From: Kangiella sp. HZ709
Lineage (GTDB): Bacteria; Pseudomonadota; Gammaproteobacteria; Enterobacterales; Kangiellaceae
NCBI RefSeq assembly: GCF_009674675.1
Contig: NZ_WKJC01000001.1
Span: forward strand, 1,743,031-1,807,030
Length of the DNA stretch: 64,000 bases
Direction of reading: 5' to 3'
Part shown: piece by piece, positions 9,971-19,297 of the stretch
Layout of the letters: the number at the start of each line of letters is the position of its first letter
Position numbering within the stretch: the first letter of the stretch is position 1
The notes under the pieces: generated by a model
The model's database searches: none
Told to the model about the DNA's origin: nothing
What the model saw: only the letters and a program-made list of their open reading frames with translations
Position numbers and translations under genes: made by a program

Positions 9971-11536
9971 CTAGTGTCTAAAGTGACGCATGCCTGTGAA
10001 GACCATCGCCATGCCATGCTCGTTAGCGGCTTCTATAATTTCATCGTCACGAATTGAGCCGCCCGGCTGAATCACAGCGGTAATACCAGCTTCAGCCGCC
10101 GCATCAATGCCGTCACGGAATGGGAAGAACGCATCGGATGCCATGATAGAACCTTTCACTTCAAGGTTTTCATCAGCGGCTTTGATGCCAGCAATTTTAG
10201 CAGAATAAACGCGGCTCATTTGGCCTGCGCCAACGCCGATCGTTTGGCCATTGCGGGCATAAACGATAGCATTGGATTTAACGAATTTCGCTACTTTCCA
10301 GCAGAACTGTAAATCGCGCATTTCATCGGCAGTTGGCTTCCGCTTTGAAACCACGCGCAAATCATCTTCGAATACAACACCTAAATCGCGGTCTTGAATT
10401 AGCAAGCCACCATTAACGCGTTTGTAGTCTAGACTTGGGACCGCTTTATCCCATTGGCCACACTCTAATAAGCGCACATTTTTCTTTTCTGCAACCGCAG
10501 CTTTGGCTTCTGCAGACACGCTGGGCGCAATGATGACTTCAACAAATTGACGGTCAACGATTTTCTGAGCTGTCGCACCATCCAATTCACGGTTGAAAGC
10601 AATGATGCCGCCAAACGCAGAAGTCGGATCGGTTTGGAAGGCAAGCTCATAAGCTAAGTCAATATTTTCAGCAATAGCAACACCACAAGGGTTAGCGTGT
10701 TTAACGATAACGCAAGCCGGCTCTTCAAAACTTTTAACGCATTCTAATGCAGCATCGGTATCTGCAACATTATTGAAAGAAAGTTCTTTACCTTGAATCT
10801 GGGTTGCGGTTGAAACACTTGCTTCTTCTGGCTTGTGTTCAGCATAAAATGCTGCTTGCTGATGAGGGTTTTCTCCATAGCGCATATCTTGTGTTTTTTT
10901 GTATTGCACAGAATAGGTAGGAGAAAAACTGCTGGAATCATTTGCAGCCTGGACGCCTAAGTAATTAGATATTGCCGCATCGTAACGAGCTGTGTGAGCA
11001 AAAGCTTTAGCTGCTAGTTTAAAACGAGTGGCTTTATCCACGCTGCCATTTTCGGTGATCTGTTGTGCGACTTGGTTGAAGTCTTCATTTTCAACCACAA
11101 TTGTGACGTCTCGATGATTCTTGGCCGATGAACGAACCATGGCTGGGCCACCAATGTCGATATTTTCAATAGCATCTTCCAGACGACAATTATCTTGCGC
11201 TACGGTGCTTTCGAAAGGATATAAGTTCACTACAACTAAGTCGATAGCGATAATGTCATGTTCAGCCATGATCTCATCATCCATGCCACGGCGTCCTAAA
11301 ATAGCGCCATGAACTTTAGGGTGTAGAGTTTTAACACGACCAGCCATCATCTCTGGGAATTGAGTATATTCAGAAACGTCGGTAACGGTCAGACCGTTGT
11401 CACGCAATAATTTCGCAGTGCCGCCGGTGGATAAAATTTCGATATCTTTTTGCGCCAGAGTTTGGGCAAATTCAACCACGCCTTTTTTATCGGAAACGCT
11501 AATTAATGCACGTTTGATGGGGCGAAAGTTTGGCAT
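9971..11536 (-). CDS. purH: Bifunctional AICAR transformylase / IMP cyclohydrolase
   Basis: The 521-residue protein carries out the last two steps of IMP synthesis. The N-terminal MGS-like cyclohydrolase domain shows [13 protein letters not shown] and [11 protein letters not shown]. The C-terminal formyltransferase domain shows [13 protein letters not shown] and the catalytic Lys-His of [12 protein letters not shown]. The ending [26 protein letters not shown] is typical. It lies upstream of purD and downstream of dusB-fis on the same strand, the common gammaproteobacterial order. Confidence 0.97.
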   Translation of the reverse strand: MPNFRPIKRALISVSDKKGVVEFAQTLAQKDIEILSTGGTAKLLRDNGLTVTDVSEYTQFPEMMAGRVKTLHPKVHGAILGRRGMDDEIMAEHDIIAIDLVVVNLYPFESTVAQDNCRLEDAIENIDIGGPAMVRSSAKNHRDVTIVVENEDFNQVAQQITENGSVDKATRFKLAAKAFAHTARYDAAISNYLGVQAANDSSSFSPTYSVQYKKTQDMRYGENPHQQAAFYAEHKPEEASVSTATQIQGKELSFNNVADTDAALECVKSFEEPACVIVKHANPCGVAIAENIDLAYELAFQTDPTSAFGGIIAFNRELDGATAQKIVDRQFVEVIIAPSVSAEAKAAVAEKKNVRLLECGQWDKAVPSLDYKRVNGGLLIQDRDLGVVFEDDLRVVSKRKPTADEMRDLQFCWKVAKFVKSNAIVYARNGQTIGVGAGQMSRVYSAKIAGIKAADENLEVKGSIMASDAFFPFRDGIDAAAEAGITAVIQPGGSIRDDEIIEAANEHGMAMVFTGMRHFRH

Positions 11537-11603
11537 AAATAATCCTCAGAAAATTCGTAGCTTAAAAAAGTAAAGTTCGTTCGTCTGTGGCTAAATGAAA
11601 GAG

Positions 11604-11903
11604 TTATAGTAAGTTATAACGCTTAAGTTTTTTGCGTAAAGTACCGCGATTTAAACCTAATACTTGCGCTGCTTTAGTTTGGTTGTTGCGAGTGTGCTCC
11701 ATAATGGCACGCAATAATGGCTCTTCAACTTGAGTTAAGACTAAGTCATAAACGTCATTTAATGACTGACCATTCATTTGCTTGATATAGTTTTGCATCG
11801 AGATTGCAACGTGCTCTTTTAAAGTGGCACTGGTCGTAGGGTTCGGATTAAAGTTAGAACCAGAAATTGATTCTTGTGTTTGATTGTTGTCAAAAATTGT
11901 CAT
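11604..11903 (-). CDS. fis: DNA-binding protein Fis
   Basis: The 99-residue protein has the length and C-terminal helix-turn-helix of Fis, with NNQTKAAQVLGLNRGTLRKK followed by LKRYNLL. Fis is a nucleoid protein that bends DNA and activates rRNA and other growth-phase promoters. The start codon overlaps the dusB stop (ATGA, positions 11900-11903), so translation is probably coupled; dusB-fis is the classical operon in Gammaproteobacteria. No terminator separates it clearly from purH downstream. Confidence 0.95.
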   Translation of the reverse strand: MTIFDNNQTQESISGSNFNPNPTTSATLKEHVAISMQNYIKQMNGQSLNDVYDLVLTQVEEPLLRAIMEHTRNNQTKAAQVLGLNRGTLRKKLKRYNLL

Positions 11904-12880
11904 GCTGCTTTAGCCTGTTGTTTTTGTTTAAAATAATATTTTAGTGTTTCTAATTGAGTTTTTGCGTCTTCAATTTTATTAAAAGTACGTCGAAACTCTT
12001 TACCGTCATCTTGTTCTTGGAGGTACCAAGAAACGTGTTTGCGGGCTATCCGTGGCCCCATTACTTCGCCATACAACTGGTACAAGCCATTCATATGTTG
12101 AAATAAAATCTGTTGTATTTCTTGCCAACTGGGAGATTCTAAATGTTCGCCAGTTTGCAGAAAATGCCAAATTTCTCTAAATATCCAGGGTTTGCCTTGA
12201 GCGGCTCTGCCGATCATCAAGCCATCGGCTTGCGTATAGTCTTTGACCCACTTAGCTTTTTCTGGGTTATCAATATCGCCATTAGCCATAATTGGAATTG
12301 AAACGGCTTGCTTTATTGCGGCAATCGTTTCAAATTCTGCTTCGCCCATAAATTTATCTGAGCGGGTTCTGCCATGGATGGCTAGCGCTTTGACATCGGC
12401 CTCTTCAGCAATTTTCGCAATAATTAAAGCATTGCGATTATTGGCATCTTGTCCCGTGCGTATTTTTAAAGTTACTGGGACATCGACCGCAGCAACTACA
12501 GCTTTTAAAATACGCTCAACTAAATCAGGGTCCTGCAATAAGGCTGAGCCGGCGGCTTTCTTACAAACCTTTTTAGCTGGGCAACCCATATTAATATCGA
12601 TTATTTGTGCACCGTGCTCAACATTATGTTGAGCGGCTAAAGCCATAATCTCAGGTTCGGTGCCAGCAATTTGTACTGAGCGAATACCTATTTCGCCTTG
12701 GTGGACTCTTCTTAAGCGACTTTTTTTGCTGTTCCAAAGACGCGGATCGGCTGTAATCATCTCTGAAACCGTCATGCCGGCTCCTAATTGCTTGCACAAC
12801 TGTCTAAAGGGTTGATCCGTCACGCCAGCCATCGGCGCTAAAATCAACGGGTTATCGAGTTGATAGTTGCCGATATGCAT
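11900..12880 (-). CDS. dusB: tRNA-dihydrouridine synthase B
   Basis: The 326-residue flavoprotein reduces specific uridines in the tRNA D-loop to dihydrouridine. Visible motifs are the FMN-binding APMAGVTDQPFR, the catalytic-Cys segment INMGCPAKKVCKKAAGSALL, and IMANGDI and GLMIGRAAQGKPW in the TIM barrel. It is the first gene of dusB-fis and overlaps fis by 4 bases. A promoter candidate lies at 12936-12964. Confidence 0.96.
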   Translation of the reverse strand: MHIGNYQLDNPLILAPMAGVTDQPFRQLCKQLGAGMTVSEMITADPRLWNSKKSRLRRVHQGEIGIRSVQIAGTEPEIMALAAQHNVEHGAQIIDINMGCPAKKVCKKAAGSALLQDPDLVERILKAVVAAVDVPVTLKIRTGQDANNRNALIIAKIAEEADVKALAIHGRTRSDKFMGEAEFETIAAIKQAVSIPIMANGDIDNPEKAKWVKDYTQADGLMIGRAAQGKPWIFREIWHFLQTGEHLESPSWQEIQQILFQHMNGLYQLYGEVMGPRIARKHVSWYLQEQDDGKEFRRTFNKIEDAKTQLETLKYYFKQKQQAKAA

Positions 12881-12935
12881 GATTTAGCTAAATAAAAGTA
12901 GTAAAAGTCTTGTTGCCACCAATTTTGAGGACGCG

Positions 12936-12964
12936 ATCATACACTTTTTAACAAGGGATTTGAA
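12936..12964 (-). promoter_or_regulatory. Candidate sigma-70 promoter of dusB-fis
   Basis: On the minus strand TTCAAA (-35) and TATGAT (-10, 5 of 6 matches) are separated by 17 bases. A GC-rich discriminator (CGCG) follows, as in known growth-rate-controlled fis promoters. The -35 match is modest, so this is a prediction only. Confidence 0.4.
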
Positions 12965-13028
12965 CGCTAATTGATTAAAAAATCGTCAATATTTTGCTTG
13001 ACATTTGAACGATATTTAGTGGTCGGAC

Positions 13029-13787
13029 TTATTCAACGATTTGTACTTGATAACCACTATAAATTTTGTCATCACTTAGAAATGAAAAACCGATTTGAAC
13101 CGTTTGATTGGCTTGGATCAAGGTATTGTGATTAACCTCTGGTAAATACTCAGCGGGAGTGAAGTCAGGGGTGGTGAATTGACCGCCTTTGATATCGCTT
13201 AAAACCACTCTTACTTTTGGAAACGGTTGCGCAAAATCAGCCGTATTTTTCAATAAAAGACTGACTTCTTGTTGTCCTTGAACCTTTGGAGAAACTTCAA
13301 TGCCGCTGACCACGAATAAGTCCGGGCGTTGCAAAGGAGGCACTTGGCAGCCAAAGAGTGAGCAAGAAGCAGTTAAAACAGGACGCCAACTGGCATCTTG
13401 AGCCAATTTGATGCGATTAGGCCAAAGATAGAAATACCAAAATAGACTTATTAACAAAACTGCGGCTAATGCAATATAGAGGCTATTTTTTATTAAGTTG
13501 CTCTTATTGATATTGGAAGGAGTGGCAGCTTCTTGAACCGCCAGTTCAGGAGCTTCGGCAATATCTGCTAATGCTTCGCTCATCATATTATCCGAAGCTT
13601 CTTCAACATTATCAGCCATCGATGCTTTTTGAGTTTCTTTTTCCATAGAAACTAACGAATCAGTGGCTAAAAATAACGATTGGCACGAGCCACAGCGAAC
13701 ATGACCTTCAGCCATCTCCAAATGCTCTTTACGCAATTTAAATACCGATTTGCAATGTGGGCAATTAGTTAAAAAAGTTTCGCTCAT
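13029..13787 (-). CDS. DUF3426 / MJ0042-type zinc-ribbon single-pass membrane protein
   Basis: The 252-residue protein begins with two CxxC knuckles (NCPHCKSVF and RCGSCQSLF, residues about 8-44), the MJ0042-type zinc ribbon. A low-complexity acidic linker follows, then one membrane helix (about 103-122, LYIALAAVLLISLFWYFYLW) and a C-terminal DUF3426 domain that would lie in the periplasm. The function is not established. It sits between dusB and prmA, 32 bases after prmA, a position this family often holds in Gammaproteobacteria, so linkage to prmA is probably transcriptional more than functional. Confidence 0.8.
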   Translation of the reverse strand: MSETFLTNCPHCKSVFKLRKEHLEMAEGHVRCGSCQSLFLATDSLVSMEKETQKASMADNVEEASDNMMSEALADIAEAPELAVQEAATPSNINKSNLIKNSLYIALAAVLLISLFWYFYLWPNRIKLAQDASWRPVLTASCSLFGCQVPPLQRPDLFVVSGIEVSPKVQGQQEVSLLLKNTADFAQPFPKVRVVLSDIKGGQFTTPDFTPAEYLPEVNHNTLIQANQTVQIGFSFLSDDKIYSGYQVQIVE

Positions 13788-13819
13788 GAATAATAATTAC
13801 TTTTAGAATTCTATAGTTG

Positions 13820-14704
13820 TTAAGATTTAATACCGCTTAGTCGAGACCAGTCACCTTCGCTAGTAACGGCATCCATAGCAAACCATTGCTGATAAATTTC
13901 ACTAAGCTCTGCTGCTTGCTCATTAAGCAAGCCCGATAATACCAGATTGCCGCCAGATTTCACTGAGTTGGCGATTGATTCTGATAACTGGCGCAAAGGT
14001 TCTGCCAAAATATTAGCCAGCAATAGATCGGCTTGCGGTAATTCGACTTGATCGGGCAAACCCAATATCAATTTGTCTTCAGAAATACCGTTTCTTTTTA
14101 GGTTTTCACGGGTCGCATCAATTGCCTGCGGATCAATGTCAACCGCATACACTTTGTCAGCGCCAAGCAACAAGGCGGCTAAGGTTAAAATACCTGAGCC
14201 ACAGCCATAATCAATCACTGTTTTACCTTCAAGCTTAGCGGCATCGAGCCACTGAAGACATAAGGAGGTGGTTGGATGGGTTCCGGTGCCAAACGCCAAG
14301 CCGGGATCGAGCATAATGTTTACGGCATCAGGATTGGGTGATTCGTGCCAGCTGGGAACAATCCAAACTCTTTTTCCAAACTGCATGGGTTTGAAGCTAT
14401 CCATCCAACTTCGTTCCCAATCTTGATCACGAATAATTTCCCATTGATAATTTTGCCCTAAGCTTTGGGAATATTCACTATTCGATAAAACCTTATCCAT
14501 GACAGTGGTTTCGGTATTGGCATCAAATAGTGCCAGCACTATGAGATGCTCCCAAAGCGGCGTTTCACCGGGCTTAGGTTCTAAAATAGGTTTATCTTCA
14601 GCATCTAAAAAAGTGACAGCAAGAGCGCCAAGCTGCATTAAGAAGTCACTAAGTGAGTCAGCATCAGGGTTTTTGTAATCGAATTTTAACTGGATCCAGG
14701 ACAT
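13820..14704 (-). CDS. prmA: Ribosomal protein L11 methyltransferase
   Basis: PrmA trimethylates several amino groups of ribosomal protein L11 using SAM. The 294-residue protein has the N-terminal L11-recognition domain starting SWIQLKFDYKNPDAD, the segment LDPGLAFGTGTHPTT, the SAM motif VIDYGCGSGILTLAALLLGA and the NILAEPL motif. Length and motifs are complete. It lies 11 bases after an unrelated lipoprotein gene; in Pseudomonas and other relatives prmA directly follows accC, whereas here about 8 kb of other genes lie between them. Confidence 0.96.
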   Translation of the reverse strand: MSWIQLKFDYKNPDADSLSDFLMQLGALAVTFLDAEDKPILEPKPGETPLWEHLIVLALFDANTETTVMDKVLSNSEYSQSLGQNYQWEIIRDQDWERSWMDSFKPMQFGKRVWIVPSWHESPNPDAVNIMLDPGLAFGTGTHPTTSLCLQWLDAAKLEGKTVIDYGCGSGILTLAALLLGADKVYAVDIDPQAIDATRENLKRNGISEDKLILGLPDQVELPQADLLLANILAEPLRQLSESIANSVKSGGNLVLSGLLNEQAAELSEIYQQWFAMDAVTSEGDWSRLSGIKS

Positions 14705-14715
14705 ATTCTTCTCAA

Positions 14716-15204
14716 TTAAGGTTTAAAACTTGCAGAAATGCTGATTAATAGCCATTTACCAGATGCTTTAGACCAAACTTGAGTGCCACCACCTTTACTT
14801 GTGAGCTTGGCTCCATCGTTAAGACTAAACACTTGAATATATTCATTGGTGAGTACAGCTGTTTCTGCATTTACGACTGATATTTTAACGTTAGGAAATT
14901 TAAGGCTGTGTACCTTTTTAATGAAACTAAATCCTGTAACGATATCTATTTTGAAACCTTCATAATGATTCCAGTTAGTGCCATCAACTTTTAAGCCTGT
15001 GAACTTATCTTTATCAATAAAAGACAAATAAGAATTCACATCTAAATTCTTTGCTGCTATTGCTAATGAATTAAATTGAGCCCTAATCTGACTTTTTACA
15101 ATAGCCGTATCAGCTGTAGTAATTGTGGTCTGCTTTTGTGTGCAACTAATAATTAGTATAAATAAAAGTGAAATGAATAAGGTCTTACTTAACAATTGAA
15201 TCAC
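14716..15204 (-). CDS. Small NTF2-like (SnoaL/DUF4440-like) lipoprotein
   Basis: The 162-residue protein has a lipoprotein signal (hydrophobic LLFILIISC, cysteine at about residue 21) and then one domain that looks like the NTF2/SnoaL fold: helical start IRAQFNSLAIAAKNLDVNSYLSFID, strands, and a final KWLLISISASF. I cannot name a substrate. The start is GTG, immediately after the TAG stop of the upstream SMI1/KNR4-like gene with no base between, which implies translational coupling. Confidence 0.6.
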   Translation of the reverse strand: MIQLLSKTLFISLLFILIISCTQKQTTITTADTAIVKSQIRAQFNSLAIAAKNLDVNSYLSFIDKDKFTGLKVDGTNWNHYEGFKIDIVTGFSFIKKVHSLKFPNVKISVVNAETAVLTNEYIQVFSLNDGAKLTSKGGGTQVWSKASGKWLLISISASFKP

Positions 15205-15603
15205 CTAGTTAATCCAAACTTCTTTGGCCCAATGCCATATAGAAGGCCAAGTTTCTTCTTGTATCGATGAGCCCTGGTAAAGACTGATTTCATTCGCTTC
15301 GGAAATGCAATAATAACCTTCTGGTGCTTCACAAATTGGAATGAGATTTCTTGGCACTCCAATATCCCAAGCATTCGCGGCGACATCAGGCAAATGAGTA
15401 TGTGACTGCGGGTCGCTTACTGTCACCGGCTCTAAGGAACCAATCACTAAATTACTGACCTCTAATAAGAACAGGCGTAAATCACCAGGAATCGGAATAT
15501 ACAATTCTTCTTCGATCATCACTAAATCGTCTTCATCAGGTAGCTCTAAACCAAAAGCTACCGATTGAGCCGATTCTTGCAATAGTTCTATTACATCTTC
15601 CAT
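15205..15603 (-). CDS. SMI1/KNR4 (SUKH) family protein
   Basis: The 132-residue protein has the SUKH pattern: an N-terminal helix, then LPDEDDLVMIEEELYIPIPGDLRLFLLEVSN, and a later IPICEAPEGYYCISEANEISLY segment with the conserved Gly-Tyr-Tyr-Cys strand. SUKH proteins include immunity proteins against contact-dependent or polymorphic toxins as well as housekeeping members. No toxin gene is next to it, and it sits in a conserved-looking minus-strand run, so a housekeeping member is at least as likely as an immunity protein. It is joined stop-to-start to the lipoprotein gene downstream. Confidence 0.65.
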   Translation of the reverse strand: MEDVIELLQESAQSVAFGLELPDEDDLVMIEEELYIPIPGDLRLFLLEVSNLVIGSLEPVTVSDPQSHTHLPDVAANAWDIGVPRNLIPICEAPEGYYCISEANEISLYQGSSIQEETWPSIWHWAKEVWIN

Positions 15604-15633
15604 AGTTGGATTTACTTGTTCTAAGTGGGGTTA

Positions 15634-16989
15634 TTATAAACGACCTGAGCGTTTGATGTTGAAATATTGATTGACTAAATGAGCAGGTAATTGCTGTGGC
15701 GTTGAATCGACAGTAACAACCCCTTTAGCCGAGAAATAGTCAAGTAGTCCTTGGCGTTTATCCAAGAATAATTCCGTTTCCGCATGCAAGGCTGCTTGAT
15801 TAAAATCTTGAATAGGTTTATCTAAAATTTTATCAAAAACAGCTTCTCGCAAATTTGCCAATAAAACCAAGTGATGTTTTTGTAATAACTTTATCGCAGG
15901 CTCAAGCTCAGGCAAGTCGTCATCACGCATATTAGAGACTAACACCACTAAAGCGCGCTTTTTAGTTTTACTGATCAGATCTTGCGCGGCTAAAAGATAA
16001 TCAGAAGCGGTTAATGTTGGATGTACATCATAGAGTTGATTCAAAAGCAGGTTCACTTGTTGCTGACCTTTGATAGGCATTATGCCTCTATTATGTCCGC
16101 CAAAGGTTTGAAACCCAACAGCATCTTCTTGTTTTAGGGCGACATAAGCTAATAGCAGCAAGGCATTTAAAGTATGATCAAAATGGGAAAGTTGATCGTC
16201 TTTAGTGCGCATTCGCTTACCGCAATCCATTAAGAAAATGATCTGTTGATCTTTTTCTTCTTGGTATTCGCGTGAAATTAATTTTTGTCGACGCGAAGTG
16301 GCACCCCAATCCAACTGGCGTAGACTATCACCTTTGCGATAATCTCTGAGTTGATGAAATTCCATTCCTTGACCGCGCAATTGTTGTAGATGAATCCCCA
16401 TATCAGCAAGGTTATGTTCGCCGGCCAACATATTGAAATGACTTATCTGAGTAAAGTTAGGATAGATTTTTATCACATCATCTTGCGGTAGACGCACACT
16501 CCATTGCCAAAATTGAAAAGGCGAATCTACAATTAATTGAATATCACCAAACATGGCATCGCCGCGAGTAAGGGCTTTTACCGAATATTGGACTTGTCCT
16601 TCTTGTTTTGGCAAAAGGCCAAGTTGATGTGGCTTAACTTGAGCTTCCATCAATTCTGGGAAGTGATCATAAACGACTAATGAAACGGGCTGTTCTGATT
16701 GGTTGGTTATGACCAGTTTAATTTGGCTTTGTGTGCCGCTGGCAATGTTGTTAGGCAATATTCGTCGTGCACTGAGCTGAGTTAAATGACTCTTATTAAG
16801 CAGGTCAATAAGTGCCGTCACTATCAAAGTGATCAGTAAGCCGTAGCAACCCCAAACTATCCATTGATCATCGATGGCTTTATCTTGCCAACTGGCATAG
16901 AAACGATAAGTGGCAAGAGCAAAAGCCAAAACCACAACAATGGCTAACCACTCTAGTAGTCGTTTGCTTGGTTTGGGGCGGATAATCAT
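15634..16989 (-). CDS. DUF58 domain membrane protein
   Basis: The 451-residue protein has two N-terminal membrane helices (about 14-30 and 45-62), a beta-rich middle, and the DUF58 hallmark YRKGDSLRQLDWGATSR with LISREY. A VWA-like domain with LMDCGKRMR follows. DUF58 proteins travel with MoxR ATPases and are thought to act with them as a metal-ion-dependent chaperone or assembly pair at the membrane. It starts 7 bases after the moxR stop. The family is sure; the process served is unknown. Confidence 0.85.
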   Translation of the reverse strand: MIIRPKPSKRLLEWLAIVVVLAFALATYRFYASWQDKAIDDQWIVWGCYGLLITLIVTALIDLLNKSHLTQLSARRILPNNIASGTQSQIKLVITNQSEQPVSLVVYDHFPELMEAQVKPHQLGLLPKQEGQVQYSVKALTRGDAMFGDIQLIVDSPFQFWQWSVRLPQDDVIKIYPNFTQISHFNMLAGEHNLADMGIHLQQLRGQGMEFHQLRDYRKGDSLRQLDWGATSRRQKLISREYQEEKDQQIIFLMDCGKRMRTKDDQLSHFDHTLNALLLLAYVALKQEDAVGFQTFGGHNRGIMPIKGQQQVNLLLNQLYDVHPTLTASDYLLAAQDLISKTKKRALVVLVSNMRDDDLPELEPAIKLLQKHHLVLLANLREAVFDKILDKPIQDFNQAALHAETELFLDKRQGLLDYFSAKGVVTVDSTPQQLPAHLVNQYFNIKRSGRL

Positions 16990-16996
16990 CGCCAGT

Positions 16997-18073
16997 TTAT
17001 CCTCTCGGAGCTTCTACTTGTTCAAGAATATCTTGGATAACTGAAGTAACCTTGACTCCTTCAATCTCAAGCTCCGCTGATAAGCTCATTCGGTGACGTA
17101 AAACTGGCGTTGCAATTTGCTTAATATCATCTGGAGTTACAAACTGACCGCCACGTAATAAAACCAATGCTTTGGCACAACGAATTAAAGCAATGGTTGC
17201 TCTTGGCCCAGCGCCATTACGAATACCGGGCCATTGACGGCTTGCTTGTACTAAACGCACAGCGTAGGCATAGAGTGAGTCATCCACTTCGACGGTGGTG
17301 GCAACTTTTTGCATCGTTAAGACGTCTTTCACCGTCGCAATGGCTTCAATTTGTTCAGTGGCAAAACTATCGCCCACATGACCTTCAGTAATCATTTTTG
17401 CAATCGCCTGCTCACTAGCGGCATCTGGATATTCAATAGTTGCATTAAGTAAGAAGCGATCTAGCTCAGCTTCTGGTAAAGCGTAGGTGCCTTCTTGTTC
17501 CAGTGGATTTTGTGTTGCGAGCACCATAAAAGGTTTATCAATAGTATGTGCGGTGCCTTCTATGGTGATTTGCTGTTCCTGCATCACTTCTAATAATGAA
17601 GCTTGAGTTTTTGCTGGTGCACGATTGATTTCGTCAGCCAACAGTAAATTGGTGAATGCCGGTCCTTTGCGAACTTTAAAACTGCTATCTTTTTGATCAA
17701 AGAATGCGTGGCCCGTGACATCGCTTGGCATGAGATCCGGAGTGAATTGAATACGAGAAAAATCACCAGAAATAGCTTTGGCTATAGATTTTACTAATAG
17801 GGTTTTGCCTAATCCCGGAACACCTTCGATTAGTAGATGGCCTGCAGCGAGTAAAGAGACTAAAGCAAGATCGACAACATTGTCTTGACCTATAATCGCT
17901 TTAGTAATCTGGCCACGAATAGCTTGAATTTTTCGATGACATAACTGAATCGGATCTTTAGCCGCGGGCTTATTGTCGTTTGCGGTTGGGTCGTTTTCAG
18001 GAGCACTGTCTTGAGGTTGCAGAGATTGCTCTTGATTAGAGTTGTCAGTTGTTGAATCGTTTATATCACTCAT
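16997..18073 (-). CDS. MoxR-family AAA+ ATPase
   Basis: The 358-residue protein has a Pro/Asp/Asn-rich N-terminal tail (about 1-40) and then the AAA_3 core: Walker A GVPGLGKTLLV, Walker B LLLADEINRAPAKTQASLLE, the sensor segment VLATQNPLEQEGTYALPEAELDR cut into familiar blocks, and the C-terminal lid with RNGAGPRATIALIRCAKA. MoxR ATPases are chaperone-like and work with VWA/DUF58 partners, encoded directly downstream here. The cluster context (DUF4350, DUF4129-like, SpoIIM, RDD proteins) suggests an envelope-associated complex. Confidence 0.92.
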   Translation of the reverse strand: MSDINDSTTDNSNQEQSLQPQDSAPENDPTANDNKPAAKDPIQLCHRKIQAIRGQITKAIIGQDNVVDLALVSLLAAGHLLIEGVPGLGKTLLVKSIAKAISGDFSRIQFTPDLMPSDVTGHAFFDQKDSSFKVRKGPAFTNLLLADEINRAPAKTQASLLEVMQEQQITIEGTAHTIDKPFMVLATQNPLEQEGTYALPEAELDRFLLNATIEYPDAASEQAIAKMITEGHVGDSFATEQIEAIATVKDVLTMQKVATTVEVDDSLYAYAVRLVQASRQWPGIRNGAGPRATIALIRCAKALVLLRGGQFVTPDDIKQIATPVLRHRMSLSAELEIEGVKVTSVIQDILEQVEAPRG

Positions 18074-18082
18074 CTTTTTTTC

Positions 18083-19297
18083 CTATAATCGACTCTTGAG
18101 TTTTTGCAATTGATGCATTAACTCAAGAAATTGTAGTTCTTTAAATTCATTTAAACCCGAATGGTCATATAAATAGGTTAGCTGTTTTCTATCAACAGAG
18201 CCTACAGTCGCTAGCCAGCTCATTTGCTCTTCTTGGCTGAGCTGACTGAAGCCGGGATTACGAATGGCAGCATGTTTAAAAATGATTTTTCTTTGGTTAG
18301 CTACCCATTGCGGCAATTGCTTGAGTTGCCATCTCAGCTGAGAGGAGGCAGCAATATGCTCGCCAATATTACGCCGTTGATAAAGATTTAAACTGAGCTT
18401 TGGTCCCACTCTTGGGATTTGCCGCCATAGCCATAAAACTAAGAACAACAACCCAATCCAAAATAAAGGCATGGCCTGCTTTCGCAATTTGTTAAAAGCA
18501 GATTCGTGCTCGCCGCCGAACATAAACCAAACATCTTGATCTGCTCCGCTCATAATCATGGACTGCAAAAAGAAACCATGATCATGATCATCAATATTGG
18601 CGTTGTTCCAAATGTTCATATCACTCATAAGGAAAATTTGACCATCACCAATTAAATATTGCAGCAGGTGATCTTTATCGTCGTCAGTATAATAATAAGC
18701 ATTACCTGAATAATCATAGAGATGCCAAGTTGGGTTAAATCCAATCTTTATATTGGTTTCCAAATCAGCAATTTGTATGCTTGTTGCCTGCTCTTCATTT
18801 CTTTTCAGATCGCCTAGCATTGGTAAAACTTCTTTACCTAAGTCCAATAAGTCTTCTACTTCTTTATCCTGCTCGGCGACTTGGTCTTTGACTAGACCTG
18901 CATCGAGATGATTGAGCAATAAATCGGTATCAGTTTCTGATTTGCGATTAGCCCAATAAAATAGACTACCGCCTGCATCGACCCATTTGAGCAGCACATC
19001 CAGTTTTTCAGGATTCATATGACCTGGCTTGGCTGACAGGACGATCGTATCTGCTTCAATAAATGGCTGATTCAAAGCCTTTAAGTTTCTATAGTGCTCA
19101 ACTTTGGTGTTATTCAGTTCCAATAGTTTTCCGGCAGTATGGTAGGGAGTGAAACGAACCGTTGCACTGGAACCAAGGTTCTTCTCTACGGGGAAGATGC
19201 CATAAACTTGAAAGTACCAAAATGTGAGGATACAAAAAACACCACCAAAAAGTGCAACCCACCTAAAAGGAGGCGTAATGAGTTCTTTTTTACTCAT
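18083..19297 (-). CDS. DUF4350 domain membrane protein
   Basis: The 404-residue protein has an N-terminal membrane helix (about 13-32), a soluble region like a glutamine-amidotransferase-related DUF4350 domain (SAKPGHMNPEKLDVLLKWV, then GSLFYWANR), and a second membrane helix near 270-290 (LFWIGLLFLVLWLWRQIP). A cytoplasmic helical tail follows. It overlaps the upstream gene by 8 bases (19290-19297) and precedes moxR by 9, so it belongs to the same operon. Function unknown. Confidence 0.75.
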   Translation of the reverse strand: MSKKELITPPFRWVALFGGVFCILTFWYFQVYGIFPVEKNLGSSATVRFTPYHTAGKLLELNNTKVEHYRNLKALNQPFIEADTIVLSAKPGHMNPEKLDVLLKWVDAGGSLFYWANRKSETDTDLLLNHLDAGLVKDQVAEQDKEVEDLLDLGKEVLPMLGDLKRNEEQATSIQIADLETNIKIGFNPTWHLYDYSGNAYYYTDDDKDHLLQYLIGDGQIFLMSDMNIWNNANIDDHDHGFFLQSMIMSGADQDVWFMFGGEHESAFNKLRKQAMPLFWIGLLFLVLWLWRQIPRVGPKLSLNLYQRRNIGEHIAASSQLRWQLKQLPQWVANQRKIIFKHAAIRNPGFSQLSQEEQMSWLATVGSVDRKQLTYLYDHSGLNEFKELQFLELMHQLQKLKSRL

